From: Kosakonia pseudosacchari
GTDB taxonomy: Bacteria > Pseudomonadota > Gammaproteobacteria > Enterobacterales > Enterobacteriaceae
Assembly: GCF_900184035.1 (NCBI RefSeq)
Contig: NZ_FXWP01000004.1
Location: forward strand, 204,008-268,007
Direction of reading: 5' to 3'
DNA: 64,000 bases
How positions within the stretch are numbered: position 1 is the first letter of the stretch; every line of letters starts with the position of its first letter. Shown here in pieces: positions 27,700 to 37,290 of the stretch. The notes under the pieces are model-generated. The model saw only the letters and a program-made list of their open reading frames with translations. It was not told the origin of the DNA and ran no database searches. The translations under genes were made by a program, and so were the position numbers.

Positions 27700-28446
27700 A
27701 TGCTGCTAAGTGTTATTACTGTCGCGTTTCGTAATTATGAAGGTGTGATGAAAACCTGGCAGTCGCTGGCTCACCTGGCGAAAGCGCAAAATATTGAATT
27801 CGAATGGATTGTGGTTGACGGCGGTTCTCAGGATGGTACTGAGGAATTTCTGAAAAACCTCAACGGTCAGTACAATTTACGTTATATCAGCGAACGCGAT
27901 AAAGGCATCTATGATGCCATGAATAAAGGGATCGATATGGCCGCAGGACGCTTTGCGCTGTTTCTCAATTCCGGCGATATTTTCCATGAAGAAATTGTGG
28001 ATGTTGTTCGTCAGCTGGACGATGAGAAAGAGAATGCAATGTATATTGGCGATGCGCTGCTGGATTTTGGCGATGGCACAAAAATACGTCGTGGCGCAAA
28101 ACATGGCTGGTATATTTACCACAGCTTACCGGCCAGCCATCAGGCTATATTTTTCCCGGTAAATGGTCTGAAAACTTACCCCTACGATCTGCAATATAAA
28201 GTCTCTTCCGATTACGCTTTAGCCGCCAGAATGTTTAAAGCGGGGTTCCCGTTTAAACGTTTGAAAGGTCTTGTATCTGAATTTTCGATGGGCGGCGTAT
28301 CAACGTCTAATAACCTTGAATTATGTCAGGATGCTCGCAATGTGCAGCGTAAAATATTACGCATGCCGGGCTTCTGGGCACAGTTGTCTTATATGTTGCG
28401 TTTACGGACGACCGGCAAAACGAAAGCCTTATATAACAAAGCATAA
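27700..28446 (+). CDS. wcaE: WcaE, colanic acid glycosyltransferase (GT2)
   Basis: GT2 transferase of 248 residues, equal to E. coli, acting at the cytoplasmic face on the lipid-linked unit. The ATG at 27700 ([12 protein letters not shown]) has GAGGTGG at good distance; a GTG nine bases earlier lies inside that ribosome-binding site and is unlikely. Motifs include [15 protein letters not shown] (nucleotide), [15 protein letters not shown], and FLNSGDIF, the DXD-like metal site. It is 13 bases after wcaD. The O-antigen transferase at 47017 belongs to the same subfamily. Confidence 0.94.
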   Translation: MLLSVITVAFRNYEGVMKTWQSLAHLAKAQNIEFEWIVVDGGSQDGTEEFLKNLNGQYNLRYISERDKGIYDAMNKGIDMAAGRFALFLNSGDIFHEEIVDVVRQLDDEKENAMYIGDALLDFGDGTKIRRGAKHGWYIYHSLPASHQAIFFPVNGLKTYPYDLQYKVSSDYALAARMFKAGFPFKRLKGLVSEFSMGGVSTSNNLELCQDARNVQRKILRMPGFWAQLSYMLRLRTTGKTKALYNKA

Positions 28447-28468
28447 CGCTCAGATATAAGGAAAAATG

Positions 28469-29023
28469 ATGCAGGATTTAAAAGGATTCTCCGTGCCGAA
28501 AGGCTTTCGGGGCGGCAACGCTATTAAGGTTCAACTGTGGTGGGCGGTGCAGGCGACATTATTCGCCTGGTCCCCGCAGGTGCTGTATCGCTGGCGCGCA
28601 TTTCTGTTGCGTTTATTTGGCGCAAAGATTGGAAAAGGCGTGGTTATTCGTCCATCGGTAAAAATTACTTATCCGTGGAAATTAACATTAGGCGATTACA
28701 GCTGGGTAGGAGATGACGCAGTGTTATACACGCTGGGTGATATTTCTATCGGTGCGAATTCAGTGGTTTCTCAGAAATGTTATTTGTGCACCGGCAGTCA
28801 CGATTATATGAGCGCGCATTTTGATATTAACGCGACGCCAATCGTGATTGGTGAGAAGTGCTGGCTGGCGACAGATGTGTTTGTCGCGCCGGGCGTCTCC
28901 ATCGGCGACGGGACGGTAGTCGGTGCGCGCAGCAGTGTTTTTAAATCGCTTCCGGCAAATGTGATTTGCCGTGGCAATCCCGCAGTGGTGACGCGCGAAC
29001 GCGTTGAAAAGGTAACTCCCTGA
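28469..29023 (+). CDS. wcaF: WcaF, colanic acid O-acetyltransferase
   Basis: Second left-handed beta-helix acyltransferase of the operon, 184 residues (E. coli 182). The N-terminus QDLKGFSVPKGFRGGNAIKV is characteristic. Hexapeptide turns start at IGKGVVIRPSVKITYP, and the catalytic loop is CTGSHDYMSAHF, with the His of GSHD. I chose the second of two adjacent ATGs because TAAGGA lies six bases from it and only three from the first. gmd starts 26 bases downstream. Confidence 0.93.
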   Translation: MQDLKGFSVPKGFRGGNAIKVQLWWAVQATLFAWSPQVLYRWRAFLLRLFGAKIGKGVVIRPSVKITYPWKLTLGDYSWVGDDAVLYTLGDISIGANSVVSQKCYLCTGSHDYMSAHFDINATPIVIGEKCWLATDVFVAPGVSIGDGTVVGARSSVFKSLPANVICRGNPAVVTRERVEKVTP

Positions 29024-29049
29024 ACTGGGACTATTGAGGAAAATAAATT

Positions 29050-30171
29050 ATGTCTAAAGTCGCTCTCATCACCGGCGTAACCGGGCAAGATGGCTCTTAT
29101 CTGGCGGAACTGCTTCTGGAGAAGGGTTACGAAGTTCACGGCATTAAACGCCGCGCTTCCTCATTCAATACCGAGCGTGTGGATCACATCTATCAGGATC
29201 CGCACACCAGCAACCCGAAATTCCATCTGCACTACGGTGACCTGACCGATACCTCCAACCTGACGCGTATCCTGCAGGAAGTGCAGCCGGATGAAGTCTA
29301 CAACCTGGGCGCGATGAGCCACGTGGCTGTGTCGTTCGAATCCCCGGAATATACCGCCGACGTTGATGCCATGGGTACGCTGCGTCTGCTGGAAGCCATT
29401 CGCTTCCTGGGTCTGGAGAAGAAAACCCGTTTCTACCAGGCGTCCACCTCTGAGCTTTATGGTCTGGTGCAGGAAATCCCGCAAAAAGAGACCACGCCGT
29501 TCTACCCGCGCTCTCCGTACGCGGTTGCCAAACTGTACGCGTACTGGATCACCGTGAACTACCGCGAATCCTACGGCATGTATGCCTGCAACGGCATTCT
29601 GTTCAACCACGAATCTCCGCGCCGTGGCGAAACCTTCGTGACCCGCAAAATTACCCGTGCTATCGCCAATATCGCACAGGGTCTGGAATCCTGCCTGTAC
29701 CTCGGCAACATGGACTCCCTGCGTGACTGGGGCCATGCCAAAGATTACGTAAAAATGCAGTGGATGATGCTGCAACAGGAAAAACCGGAAGACTTCGTTA
29801 TCGCCACCGGCGTGCAGTACTCCGTGCGTCAGTTCGTGGAAATGGCGGCGGCACAGCTGGGTATCAAACTGCGCTTTGAAGGCACCGGCGTAGAAGAGAA
29901 AGGCATTGTCGTTTCTGTGACCGGCCATGACGCACCGGGCGTGAAACCGGGCGATGTGATTGTTGCCGTTGACCCGCGTTACTTCCGTCCTGCTGAAGTG
30001 GAAACCCTGCTCGGCGACCCGAGCAAAGCGCACGAAAAACTGGGCTGGAAACCGGAAATCACCCTGCAGGAGATGGTCTCCGAAATGGTGGCAAAAGATC
30101 TGGAAGCAGCGAAAAAACACTCACTGCTTAAGGCCCACGGTTACGAGGTTGCCATCGCGCTGGAGTCCTGA
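29050..30171 (+). CDS. gmd: GDP-mannose 4,6-dehydratase (colanic acid copy)
   Basis: First enzyme from GDP-D-mannose towards GDP-L-fucose; it makes GDP-4-keto-6-deoxymannose with NADP. The 373 residues equal E. coli. The Rossmann motif [12 protein letters not shown] is at ~9-20, and the catalytic triad is in STSELYG and [15 protein letters not shown] (Tyr and Lys of YxxxK). A second gmd lies at 50810. The two proteins are nearly identical in the middle but differ in the N-terminus and the C-terminal third. This copy has the GC-rich codon use of its operon. Confidence 0.97.
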   Translation: MSKVALITGVTGQDGSYLAELLLEKGYEVHGIKRRASSFNTERVDHIYQDPHTSNPKFHLHYGDLTDTSNLTRILQEVQPDEVYNLGAMSHVAVSFESPEYTADVDAMGTLRLLEAIRFLGLEKKTRFYQASTSELYGLVQEIPQKETTPFYPRSPYAVAKLYAYWITVNYRESYGMYACNGILFNHESPRRGETFVTRKITRAIANIAQGLESCLYLGNMDSLRDWGHAKDYVKMQWMMLQQEKPEDFVIATGVQYSVRQFVEMAAAQLGIKLRFEGTGVEEKGIVVSVTGHDAPGVKPGDVIVAVDPRYFRPAEVETLLGDPSKAHEKLGWKPEITLQEMVSEMVAKDLEAAKKHSLLKAHGYEVAIALES

Positions 30172-30173
30172 GC

Positions 30174-31139
30174 ATGACCAAACAACGTGTTTTTGTGGCT
30201 GGCCATCGCGGGATGGTGGGGTCAGCCATCGTACGGCAGCTCGAACAGCGGGCGGATATCGAACTGGTGCTGCGTTCCCGTGAGGAACTGAACCTGTTAG
30301 ACAGCGCGGCTGTGAATGCGTTTTTCGCCAGTGAGCGTATCGATCAGGTTTACCTGGCGGCGGCGAAAGTGGGGGGTATTGTGGCGAACAATACCTACCC
30401 GGCGGACTTCATCTACGAAAATATGATGATTGAGAGCAACATCATTCACGCCGCGCACAAGAACGACGTGAACAAGCTGTTGTTCCTCGGTTCGTCCTGC
30501 ATCTACCCGAAACTGGCTCACCAGCCGATTGCGGAAAGTGAGCTGTTGCAGGGGACGCTGGAGCCGACCAACGAGCCGTACGCGATTGCCAAAATCGCCG
30601 GTATTAAGTTGTGCGAATCCTACAACCGTCAGTATGACCGTGATTACCGCTCGGTGATGCCGACCAACCTGTACGGGCCGCACGACAACTTCCATCCGAG
30701 CAACTCGCATGTGATCCCTGCGCTGCTGCGCCGTTTCCACGAAGCGACGCAGGAAAATGCGCCGGATGTGGTGGTGTGGGGCAGCGGCACGCCGATGCGC
30801 GAATTCCTGCATGTGGATGATATGGCTGCGGCCAGCATTCATGTCCAGGAGCTGGCGCGCGAAGTGTGGCAGGAGAATACCGAACCGATGCTGTCGCACA
30901 TCAACGTCGGCACCGGCGTGGACTGCACCATTCGTGAACTGGCGCAAACCGTGGCAAGCGTGGTGGGCTACAAAGGTCGCGTGGTGTTTGATGCCACCAA
31001 ACCGGATGGCACGCCGCGCAAACTGCTGGATGTGACCCGCCTGCATCAGCTTGGCTGGTATCACGAGATCTCACTGGAAGCGGGGCTTGCCAGCACCTAC
31101 CAGTGGTTCCTTGAAAACCAGCACCGGTTCCGGGGGTAA
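30174..31139 (+). CDS. fcl: GDP-L-fucose synthase (colanic acid copy)
   Basis: Also called wcaG. Bifunctional 3,5-epimerase/4-reductase that turns GDP-4-keto-6-deoxymannose into GDP-L-fucose with NADPH. It has 321 residues, as in E. coli. The nucleotide-binding motif is [11 protein letters not shown] (~9-19), the catalytic Tyr-Lys are in [13 protein letters not shown] (~134-146), and SSCIYPK holds the catalytic Ser and Cys (Ser107, Cys109 region). It follows gmd by two bases and precedes gmm by two. A second copy is at 51933. Confidence 0.97.
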   Translation: MTKQRVFVAGHRGMVGSAIVRQLEQRADIELVLRSREELNLLDSAAVNAFFASERIDQVYLAAAKVGGIVANNTYPADFIYENMMIESNIIHAAHKNDVNKLLFLGSSCIYPKLAHQPIAESELLQGTLEPTNEPYAIAKIAGIKLCESYNRQYDRDYRSVMPTNLYGPHDNFHPSNSHVIPALLRRFHEATQENAPDVVVWGSGTPMREFLHVDDMAAASIHVQELAREVWQENTEPMLSHINVGTGVDCTIRELAQTVASVVGYKGRVVFDATKPDGTPRKLLDVTRLHQLGWYHEISLEAGLASTYQWFLENQHRFRG

Positions 31140-31141
31140 GT

Positions 31142-31615
31142 ATGTTTTTGAGTCAGGAAGATTTTGCCACGGTGGTGCGTTCAACCCCGCTGATTTCCAT
31201 CGATTTAATCGTGGAAAACTCACGCGGCGAGTTTTTACTCGGCAAGCGCACTAACCGCCCGGCCCAGGGATACTGGTTTGTCCCGGGCGGACGCGTGCAA
31301 AAGGACGAGCCGCTGGCGGCCGCTTTCGAGCGACTGACTCAGGCGGAACTGGGACTGCGCCTGCCGATGTCGGCAGGCGAGTTTTACGGCGTCTGGCAGC
31401 ACTTCTATGACGACAACTTTTCCGGCCCGGATTTCACCACGCATTACATCGTGCTGGGCTTCCGCCTGCGTGTGGACGAAGAGACCCTCGCGCTGCCGCC
31501 GGATCAGCACAACGACTACCGCTGGGGAACGCCGGAGTCACTGATTGCCGACCCGCTGGTACATGACAATAGCCGCGCCTATTTCCTCGACGCGCAGGGA
31601 GTACCGGGCTTATGA
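31142..31615 (+). CDS. gmm: GDP-mannose mannosyl hydrolase
   Basis: Also wcaH or nudD. Nudix-related enzyme that hydrolyses GDP-mannose or GDP-glucose to GDP and the free sugar by nucleophilic substitution at carbon 1. The 157 residues (E. coli about 159) show [27 protein letters not shown] (here as [13 protein letters not shown] then [13 protein letters not shown]). This is the modified Nudix box that lacks the usual EExGU acids, a hallmark of Gmm. It overlaps wcaI by four bases. The O-antigen cluster has no gmm next to its own gmd-fcl pair. Confidence 0.95.
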   Translation: MFLSQEDFATVVRSTPLISIDLIVENSRGEFLLGKRTNRPAQGYWFVPGGRVQKDEPLAAAFERLTQAELGLRLPMSAGEFYGVWQHFYDDNFSGPDFTTHYIVLGFRLRVDEETLALPPDQHNDYRWGTPESLIADPLVHDNSRAYFLDAQGVPGL

Positions 31616-32916
31616 AAATCCTGGTCTATGGCATCAACTATTCGCCGGAGCTGACCGGGATCGGTAAGTACACCGGCGAAATGGTGGAATGGATGGCTCG
31701 TCAGGGCCATGACGTGCGCGTGATTACCGCGCCGCCGTACTACCCGGAGTGGAAAGTGGGCGCGCAATACAGCGCCTGGCGCTGGCGCAAAGAGCAGGGT
31801 GCCGCCACCGTGTGGCGCTGCCCGCTGTATGTGCCCGCGCAGCCATCGACCTTAAAGCGGCTGCTGCATCTGGGCAGCTTTGCCCTGAGTAGCTTCTTTC
31901 CGTTGATGGCGCAGCGTCGCTGGAAACCGGATCGCATTATCGGCGTCGTGCCGACCCTGTTTTGCACGCCGGGCATGCGCCTACTGGCAAAACTGAGCGG
32001 CGCGAAAACCGTGCTGCATATTCAGGATTATGAAGTCGACGCCATGCTGGGGTTAGGCATGGCGGGTAAAGGCAAAGGTGGCCTGGTGGCGAAACTGGCG
32101 ACCGCCTTTGAACGCAGCAACCTGCATAACGTTGACAACGTGTCGACCATCTCCCGCTCGATGATGAACAAAGCGCGGGAGAAAGGCGTGGCGGCGGAAA
32201 ATCTTATTTTCTTCCCGAACTGGTCCGAAGTGGCGCGTTTTCGCGATATCGACGACGGATCCGTCGCGCAACTGCGACGCACGCTCGGCCTGCCGGATGA
32301 CAAAAAAATCATTCTTTACTCCGGCAATATCGGTGAGAAGCAGGGGCTGGAAAACGTTATTGAAGCGGCGGCAAAACTGCACAACCAGCCGTGGCTGTTT
32401 GTGATTGTCGGTCAGGGTGGCGGCAAGGCGCGGCTGGAAAAAATGGTCAGCGAGCGCGGGCTTCACAACGTGAAATTCTTCCCGTTGCAGCCGTATGACG
32501 CGTTGCCTGCCTTATTAAAAATGGGCGATTGCCATCTGGTTATTCAAAAACGCGGCGCGGCTGACGCCGTGCTGCCGTCCAAACTGACCAACATTCTGGC
32601 GGTCGGCGGCAATGCCGTCATTACCGCCGAAGAGAGTACCGAACTTGGCCAGCTGTGCCTGAACCAGCCTGGCATTGCGGTCTGCGTTGAACCGGAATCG
32701 GTCGACGCGCTGACCTGGGGCATTGAACGCGCGCTGGCGCTGCCCAAAAACAACACGGTGGCACGTGAATATGCCGAACGCACGCTCGAAAAAGAGAACG
32801 TGTTAAGCCAGTTTATTGCAGATATCAGCCCGGAGAATTCCATTCAGCCCGCACTTGCCCGCGAAAGCGTGCATGACGGCGAACTGAACTTCGATGGCAA
32901 TGGGGATAAATCATGA
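31612..32916 (+). CDS. wcaI: WcaI, colanic acid fucosyltransferase-like GT4
   Basis: GT-B fold transferase thought to add fucose to the growing repeat. It starts [20 protein letters not shown], typical of WcaI, with [13 protein letters not shown] and [16 protein letters not shown] in the acceptor domain. [16 protein letters not shown] and [21 protein letters not shown] (as [21 protein letters not shown]) are in the donor domain. The length is 434 residues against 407 in E. coli. The extra ~27 residues are an acidic tail ([13 protein letters not shown]...DGNGDKS) that runs up to and four bases into manC. Confidence 0.93.
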   Translation: MKILVYGINYSPELTGIGKYTGEMVEWMARQGHDVRVITAPPYYPEWKVGAQYSAWRWRKEQGAATVWRCPLYVPAQPSTLKRLLHLGSFALSSFFPLMAQRRWKPDRIIGVVPTLFCTPGMRLLAKLSGAKTVLHIQDYEVDAMLGLGMAGKGKGGLVAKLATAFERSNLHNVDNVSTISRSMMNKAREKGVAAENLIFFPNWSEVARFRDIDDGSVAQLRRTLGLPDDKKIILYSGNIGEKQGLENVIEAAAKLHNQPWLFVIVGQGGGKARLEKMVSERGLHNVKFFPLQPYDALPALLKMGDCHLVIQKRGAADAVLPSKLTNILAVGGNAVITAEESTELGQLCLNQPGIAVCVEPESVDALTWGIERALALPKNNTVAREYAERTLEKENVLSQFIADISPENSIQPALARESVHDGELNFDGNGDKS

Positions 32917-34349
32917 GTCAAACACAACTGTACCCGGTCGTGATGGCCGGCGGCTCTGGCAGCCGTTTGTGGCCGCTGTCCCGTGTGCTTTACCCTAAAC
33001 AGTTTCTCTGCCTGAAAGGCGAACTCACCATGTTGCAAACCACCATCTGTCGCCTGAACGGTGTGGAGTGCGAAAGCCCGGTGGTGATTTGTAACGAACA
33101 GCACCGCTTTATTGTGGCGGAGCAACTGCGTCAGCTGCACAAACTGACCGAAAACATCATTCTGGAACCGGCTGGTCGCAACACGGCTCCGGCTATCGCG
33201 CTGGCGGCGCTGGCGGTAAAACGCCACAACCCGGATAGCGATCCGCTGATGCTGGTGCTGGCCGCTGACCATGTGATCCAGGATGAAGAGGCGTTTCGCA
33301 CGTCGGTACGCAATGCGATCCCTTACGCCGAAGCGGGCAAACTGGTGACCTTTGGTATCGTGCCGGATCTGCCGGAAACCGGTTATGGCTACATCCGTCG
33401 CGGCGCGGTTTCAGCCGGTGACGTCGATGCGGTGGCGTTTGAAGTGGCGCAATTTGTCGAAAAACCCAACCTCGAAACGGCGCAGGGTTATGTGGCGAGC
33501 GGCGAGTATTACTGGAACAGCGGTATGTTCCTGTTCCGCGCCGGTCGCTATCTGGAAGAGCTGAAAAAGTATCGTCCGGATATCCTTGAAGCCTGCGAAA
33601 AAGCGATGGATGCCACCGACCCGGATATGGACTTTATCCGCGTCGATGAGGAGTCTTTCCTCGCCTGCCCGGAAGAGTCGATTGACTATGCGGTTATGGA
33701 ACGCACCGCCGATGCGGTGGTGGTGCCGATGGATGCGGGCTGGAGCGATGTTGGCTCCTGGTCGTCGCTGTGGGAAATCAGCCAGCACACGCCGGAGGGA
33801 AACGTCCATCACGGCGACGTCATCACCCATAAAACCGAAAACAGCTACGTTTACGCGGAATCGGGGCTGGTGACGACCGTCGGGGTGAAAGATCTGGTGG
33901 TGGTGCAGACCAAAGATGCGGTGCTGATTGCCGACCGTAACGCCGTGCAGGATGTGAAAAAAGTGGTCGAGAAAATCAAAGCCGACGGGCGCCACGAACA
34001 TCACATTCACCGCGAAGTTTACCGCCCGTGGGGTAAATATGACTCCATCGACTCCGGCGACCGCTACCAGGTAAAACGCATTACCGTGAAGCCGGGCGAA
34101 GGGCTTTCCGTACAGATGCATCACCACCGCGCTGAACACTGGGTGGTGGTTGCCGGTACGGCAAAAGTGACGATTGATGGCGAGGTGAAACTGCTGGGTG
34201 AAAACGAATCTATCTATATTCCGCTCGGCGCGCGCCACTGTCTGGAAAACCCTGGGAAAATTCCGCTCGATCTGATCGAGGTACGCTCCGGTTCGTACCT
34301 TGAAGAGGATGACATTGTGCGGTTCGCCGATCGTTACGGCCGTATTTAA
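32913..34349 (+). CDS. manC: Mannose-1-phosphate guanylyltransferase (colanic acid copy)
   Basis: Also cpsB. Makes GDP-mannose from mannose 1-phosphate and GTP. The 478 residues (E. coli 478) have the pyrophosphorylase motif [14 protein letters not shown] (~9-22) and FVEKPN (~174-179), the sugar-binding segment. A C-terminal cupin half has [19 protein letters not shown] and [19 protein letters not shown], the type II phosphomannose isomerase signature, so it is likely bifunctional in fold. It is one of two manC genes; the other is at 53336. Confidence 0.96.
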   Translation: MSQTQLYPVVMAGGSGSRLWPLSRVLYPKQFLCLKGELTMLQTTICRLNGVECESPVVICNEQHRFIVAEQLRQLHKLTENIILEPAGRNTAPAIALAALAVKRHNPDSDPLMLVLAADHVIQDEEAFRTSVRNAIPYAEAGKLVTFGIVPDLPETGYGYIRRGAVSAGDVDAVAFEVAQFVEKPNLETAQGYVASGEYYWNSGMFLFRAGRYLEELKKYRPDILEACEKAMDATDPDMDFIRVDEESFLACPEESIDYAVMERTADAVVVPMDAGWSDVGSWSSLWEISQHTPEGNVHHGDVITHKTENSYVYAESGLVTTVGVKDLVVVQTKDAVLIADRNAVQDVKKVVEKIKADGRHEHHIHREVYRPWGKYDSIDSGDRYQVKRITVKPGEGLSVQMHHHRAEHWVVVAGTAKVTIDGEVKLLGENESIYIPLGARHCLENPGKIPLDLIEVRSGSYLEEDDIVRFADRYGRI

Positions 34350-34357
34350 TTCCCGTG

Positions 34358-34381
34358 CCGGATAACGAGAAAGTTATCCGG
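34358..34381 (+). terminator. Hairpin between manC and manB (partial terminator)
   Basis: A perfect 9-bp stem CCGGATAAC/GTTATCCGG with loop GAGAAA is followed by TTTATAAATTT. The AT-rich tail makes this the most terminator-like hairpin inside the colanic operon. It lies in the 109-base gap before manB. Confidence 0.55.
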
Positions 34382-34458
34382 TTTATAAATTTAAATTAAT
34401 CAACAAGATATGGCCATTTTACGGTCACGGCTGACTGTTGCCTGAAGAAGAGGTAATG

Positions 34459-35829
34459 ATGGAAAAATTAACCTGTTTTAAAGCTTACGATATTCGCGGC
34501 AAGCTGGGCGAAGAACTCAATGAAGATATTGCATGGCGTATTGGCCGCGCCTACGGGGAGTACCTGAAGCCGCAGACCATCGTGCTGGGTGGCGATGTGC
34601 GCCAGACCAGCGAAGCGCTGAAGCTGGCGCTGGCGAAAGGGTTGCAGGACGCTGGTGTGAATGTGCTGGATATTGGTCTTTCCGGCACCGAAGAGATCTA
34701 TTTCGCCACCTTCCATCTGGGCGTTGACGGCGGTATCGAAGTCACCGCCAGCCATAACCCGATGGACTATAACGGCATGAAACTGGTGCGTAAGGGCGCG
34801 CGGCCGATCAGCGGTGATACTGGCCTGCGCGATGTGCAGCGTCTGGCGGAAGCCAATGATTTCCCGCCGGTGAACCCGGAAAAACGCGGCAGCTACGAGC
34901 AAATTAATCTGCGCGACGCCTATATCGATCACCTGATGGGCTATATCGATACCAATAACCTCAAGCCGCTGAAGCTGGTGATTAACTCCGGTAACGGCGC
35001 GGCAGGCCCGGTGGTGGATGCCATTGAAGCCCGCTTTAAGGCGCTGAATGTGCCGGTGACGTTCGTCAAAGTGCATAACGAGCCGGACGGCACCTTCCCG
35101 CACGGTATTCCTAACCCGCTGCTGCCGGAGTGCCGCGACGATACCCGCAACGCGGTGATTGAACATAAGGCCGATATGGGCATTGCTTTTGATGGCGACT
35201 TTGACCGGTGCTTCTTGTTCGACGGGGAAGGGCAGTTCATCGAAGGCTACTACATTGTTGGCCTGCTGGCGGAAGCGTTCCTCGAAAAACATCCGGGCGC
35301 GAAGATTATTCATGACCCGCGCTTGTCGTGGAACACGGTGGATGTTGTTGGCCGCGCGGGCGGTACGCCAGTGATGTCGAAAACCGGCCATGCCTTTATT
35401 AAAGAGCGGATGCGCGAAGAAGACGCTATTTATGGCGGCGAAATGAGCGCGCACCACTACTTCCGTGACTTTGCCTACTGCGACAGCGGCATGATCCCAT
35501 GGCTGCTGGTCACCGAACTGCTGTGCCTGAAAGGCAAAACGCTGGCGCAACTGGTGCGCGACCGCATGGTGGCGTTCCCGGCGAGCGGCGAGATCAACAG
35601 CAAACTGGCGGACCCGGCGACGGCGATCAACCGCGTTGAACAACACTTCACGCCTGGCGCGCTGGAGATCGACCGTACGGACGGCATCAGCATCGCGTTT
35701 GCCGACTGGCGCTTTAACTTGCGCTCTTCCAACACAGAACCCGTTGTACGTCTGAACGTTGAATCGCGGCGCGACGAGGAACTGATGAAAGCGCGAACGC
35801 AGGAAATTCTGGCACTGTTGAATCAATAA
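34459..35829 (+). CDS. manB: Phosphomannomutase (colanic acid copy)
   Basis: Also cpsG. Interconverts mannose 6-phosphate and mannose 1-phosphate. I start at the second of two ATGs ([14 protein letters not shown]), giving 456 residues as in E. coli, with AAGAGG five bases upstream. The phosphoserine is Ser98 in TASHNP, the metal loop is AFDGDFDRC (~243-251), and the sugar-binding loop is [10 protein letters not shown] (~323-332). The phosphate-binding end motif is [14 protein letters not shown]. It is only distantly related to the second phosphomannomutase at 55485. Confidence 0.96.
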   Translation: MEKLTCFKAYDIRGKLGEELNEDIAWRIGRAYGEYLKPQTIVLGGDVRQTSEALKLALAKGLQDAGVNVLDIGLSGTEEIYFATFHLGVDGGIEVTASHNPMDYNGMKLVRKGARPISGDTGLRDVQRLAEANDFPPVNPEKRGSYEQINLRDAYIDHLMGYIDTNNLKPLKLVINSGNGAAGPVVDAIEARFKALNVPVTFVKVHNEPDGTFPHGIPNPLLPECRDDTRNAVIEHKADMGIAFDGDFDRCFLFDGEGQFIEGYYIVGLLAEAFLEKHPGAKIIHDPRLSWNTVDVVGRAGGTPVMSKTGHAFIKERMREEDAIYGGEMSAHHYFRDFAYCDSGMIPWLLVTELLCLKGKTLAQLVRDRMVAFPASGEINSKLADPATAINRVEQHFTPGALEIDRTDGISIAFADWRFNLRSSNTEPVVRLNVESRRDEELMKARTQEILALLNQ

Positions 35830-35844
35830 CGATAAGGCGTTCCT

Positions 35845-35862
35845 CTCCCCGATGCCGGGGAG
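35845..35862 (+). terminator. Hairpin between manB and wcaJ
   Basis: A 6-7 bp GC stem (CTCCCCG/CGGGGAG with loop ATGC) in the 57-base gap, with no T-run. Possible mRNA stabiliser or weak pause. Confidence 0.35.
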
Positions 35863-35886
35863 GGAACATTACAGGCAGGTACAACA

Positions 35887-37281
35887 ATGACTCATCTCAA
35901 AAAACGCGACCGGGCCAAAACGAATGCATCGTTAATCTCTATCGTGCAGCGCTTCTCCGACATCACCATTATGTTCGGTGGCCTGTGGTTGGTGTGTAAG
36001 GTCAATGCGCTGCCGTTCTTCTACATGCATCTGCTGATGGCTCTGATTACACTGGTTGTTTTCCAGATGATCGGCGGAATGACCGATTTTTACCGCTCCT
36101 GGCGGGGCGTAAAAATCATGACCGAACTGACGCTGCTGTTGCAGAACTGGACGCTGAGCCTGATTTTCAGCGCGGGTCTGCTGGCGTTCAATACTGATTT
36201 TGATAACACCTTCAACATTTATCTGGCCTGGTATTTATTGACCTCGATGGGGCTGATGCTGAGCCGGGCGGTGATCCGCTTTGGCGCAGGCTGGCTGCGT
36301 AACCTTGGCTACAACACGCGCCGCGTGGCGGTGGCGGGTGACATGCCGATGGGCCAGGAACTGCTGGAAGGTTTTCGTAATGAGCCCTGGCTCGGGTTTG
36401 ATGTGGTCGGGGTTTACCACGATCCACAACCGGGCGGCATTACCACAGGCTGGGCGGGGAATCTCGACCAACTGGTGGAAGATGCGAAAAGCGGGAAAAT
36501 TCACAACGTCTACATCGCCATGTCGATGAACGATGCGGCCTGCATTAAAAAGCTGGTGCGCCAGCTGGCCGATACCACCTGTTCGGTGATCCTTATCCCC
36601 GATGTCTTCACCTTTAATATTCTGCACTCGCGGGTGGAAGAGGTGAACGGCGTGCCGGTGGTGCCGCTGTATGACACGCCGCTTTCCGGTGTCAACCGCA
36701 TCCTGAAACGTCTGGAAGACATTGTTCTCGCCTCGCTGATTTTGCTGCTCATCTCCCCGGTGCTGCTGGCGATTTCGGTGGCGGTGAAACTCAGCTCGCC
36801 GGGGCCGGTTATCTTCCGCCAGACGCGCTATGGCATGGACGGCAAGCCAATCAAGGTGTGGAAATTCCGCTCCATGAAGGTGATGGAAAACGACAAAGTG
36901 GTGACGCAGGCAACGCAGAACGATCCGCGCGTCACCAAAGTCGGCAGTTTCCTGCGCCGTACGTCGCTCGATGAACTGCCGCAATTTATCAATGTGCTGA
37001 CCGGCGGGATGTCGATCGTTGGCCCGCGCCCGCATGCGGTGGCGCATAACGAGCAGTACCGCTCCCTGATTGAGGGCTACATGCTGCGCCATAAAGTGAA
37101 ACCCGGGATTACCGGCTGGGCGCAAATTAACGGCTGGCGCGGTGAAACCGACACGCTGGAGAAAATGGAAAAACGTATTGAGTTCGATCTCGAGTACATC
37201 CGTGAATGGAGCCTGTGGTTCGATATCAAAATCGTTTTTCTGACCGTCTTTAAAGGCTTTGTTAACAAAGCGGCGTATTAA
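35887..37281 (+). CDS. wcaJ: WcaJ, undecaprenyl-phosphate glucose phosphotransferase
   Basis: Polyprenyl-phosphate hexose-1-phosphate transferase that starts the colanic acid unit by placing glucose 1-phosphate on undecaprenyl phosphate. The 464 residues equal E. coli. Four N-terminal membrane helices lie within ~25-135. A CoA-binding-like Rossmann part follows (NTRRVAVAGDMPMG). The re-entrant helix starts the catalytic domain (VLASLILLLISPVLL, ~280-294), which has KVWKFRSMKV, RRTSLDELPQF with the catalytic Asp-Glu pair, and MSIVGPRPHAV. It is followed by wzxC nine bases later. Confidence 0.96.
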   Translation: MTHLKKRDRAKTNASLISIVQRFSDITIMFGGLWLVCKVNALPFFYMHLLMALITLVVFQMIGGMTDFYRSWRGVKIMTELTLLLQNWTLSLIFSAGLLAFNTDFDNTFNIYLAWYLLTSMGLMLSRAVIRFGAGWLRNLGYNTRRVAVAGDMPMGQELLEGFRNEPWLGFDVVGVYHDPQPGGITTGWAGNLDQLVEDAKSGKIHNVYIAMSMNDAACIKKLVRQLADTTCSVILIPDVFTFNILHSRVEEVNGVPVVPLYDTPLSGVNRILKRLEDIVLASLILLLISPVLLAISVAVKLSSPGPVIFRQTRYGMDGKPIKVWKFRSMKVMENDKVVTQATQNDPRVTKVGSFLRRTSLDELPQFINVLTGGMSIVGPRPHAVAHNEQYRSLIEGYMLRHKVKPGITGWAQINGWRGETDTLEKMEKRIEFDLEYIREWSLWFDIKIVFLTVFKGFVNKAAY

Positions 37282-37290
37282 GGAAAGGTC

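Noticed and set aside
29161..30120. 319-codon minus-strand open frame under gmd
   Set aside because: Antisense shadow of gmd; Phe/His/Arg-rich composition without motifs.
34468..35826. 452-codon minus-strand open frame under manB
   Set aside because: Exact antisense shadow of a 456-residue phosphomannomutase, with no recognisable motif.
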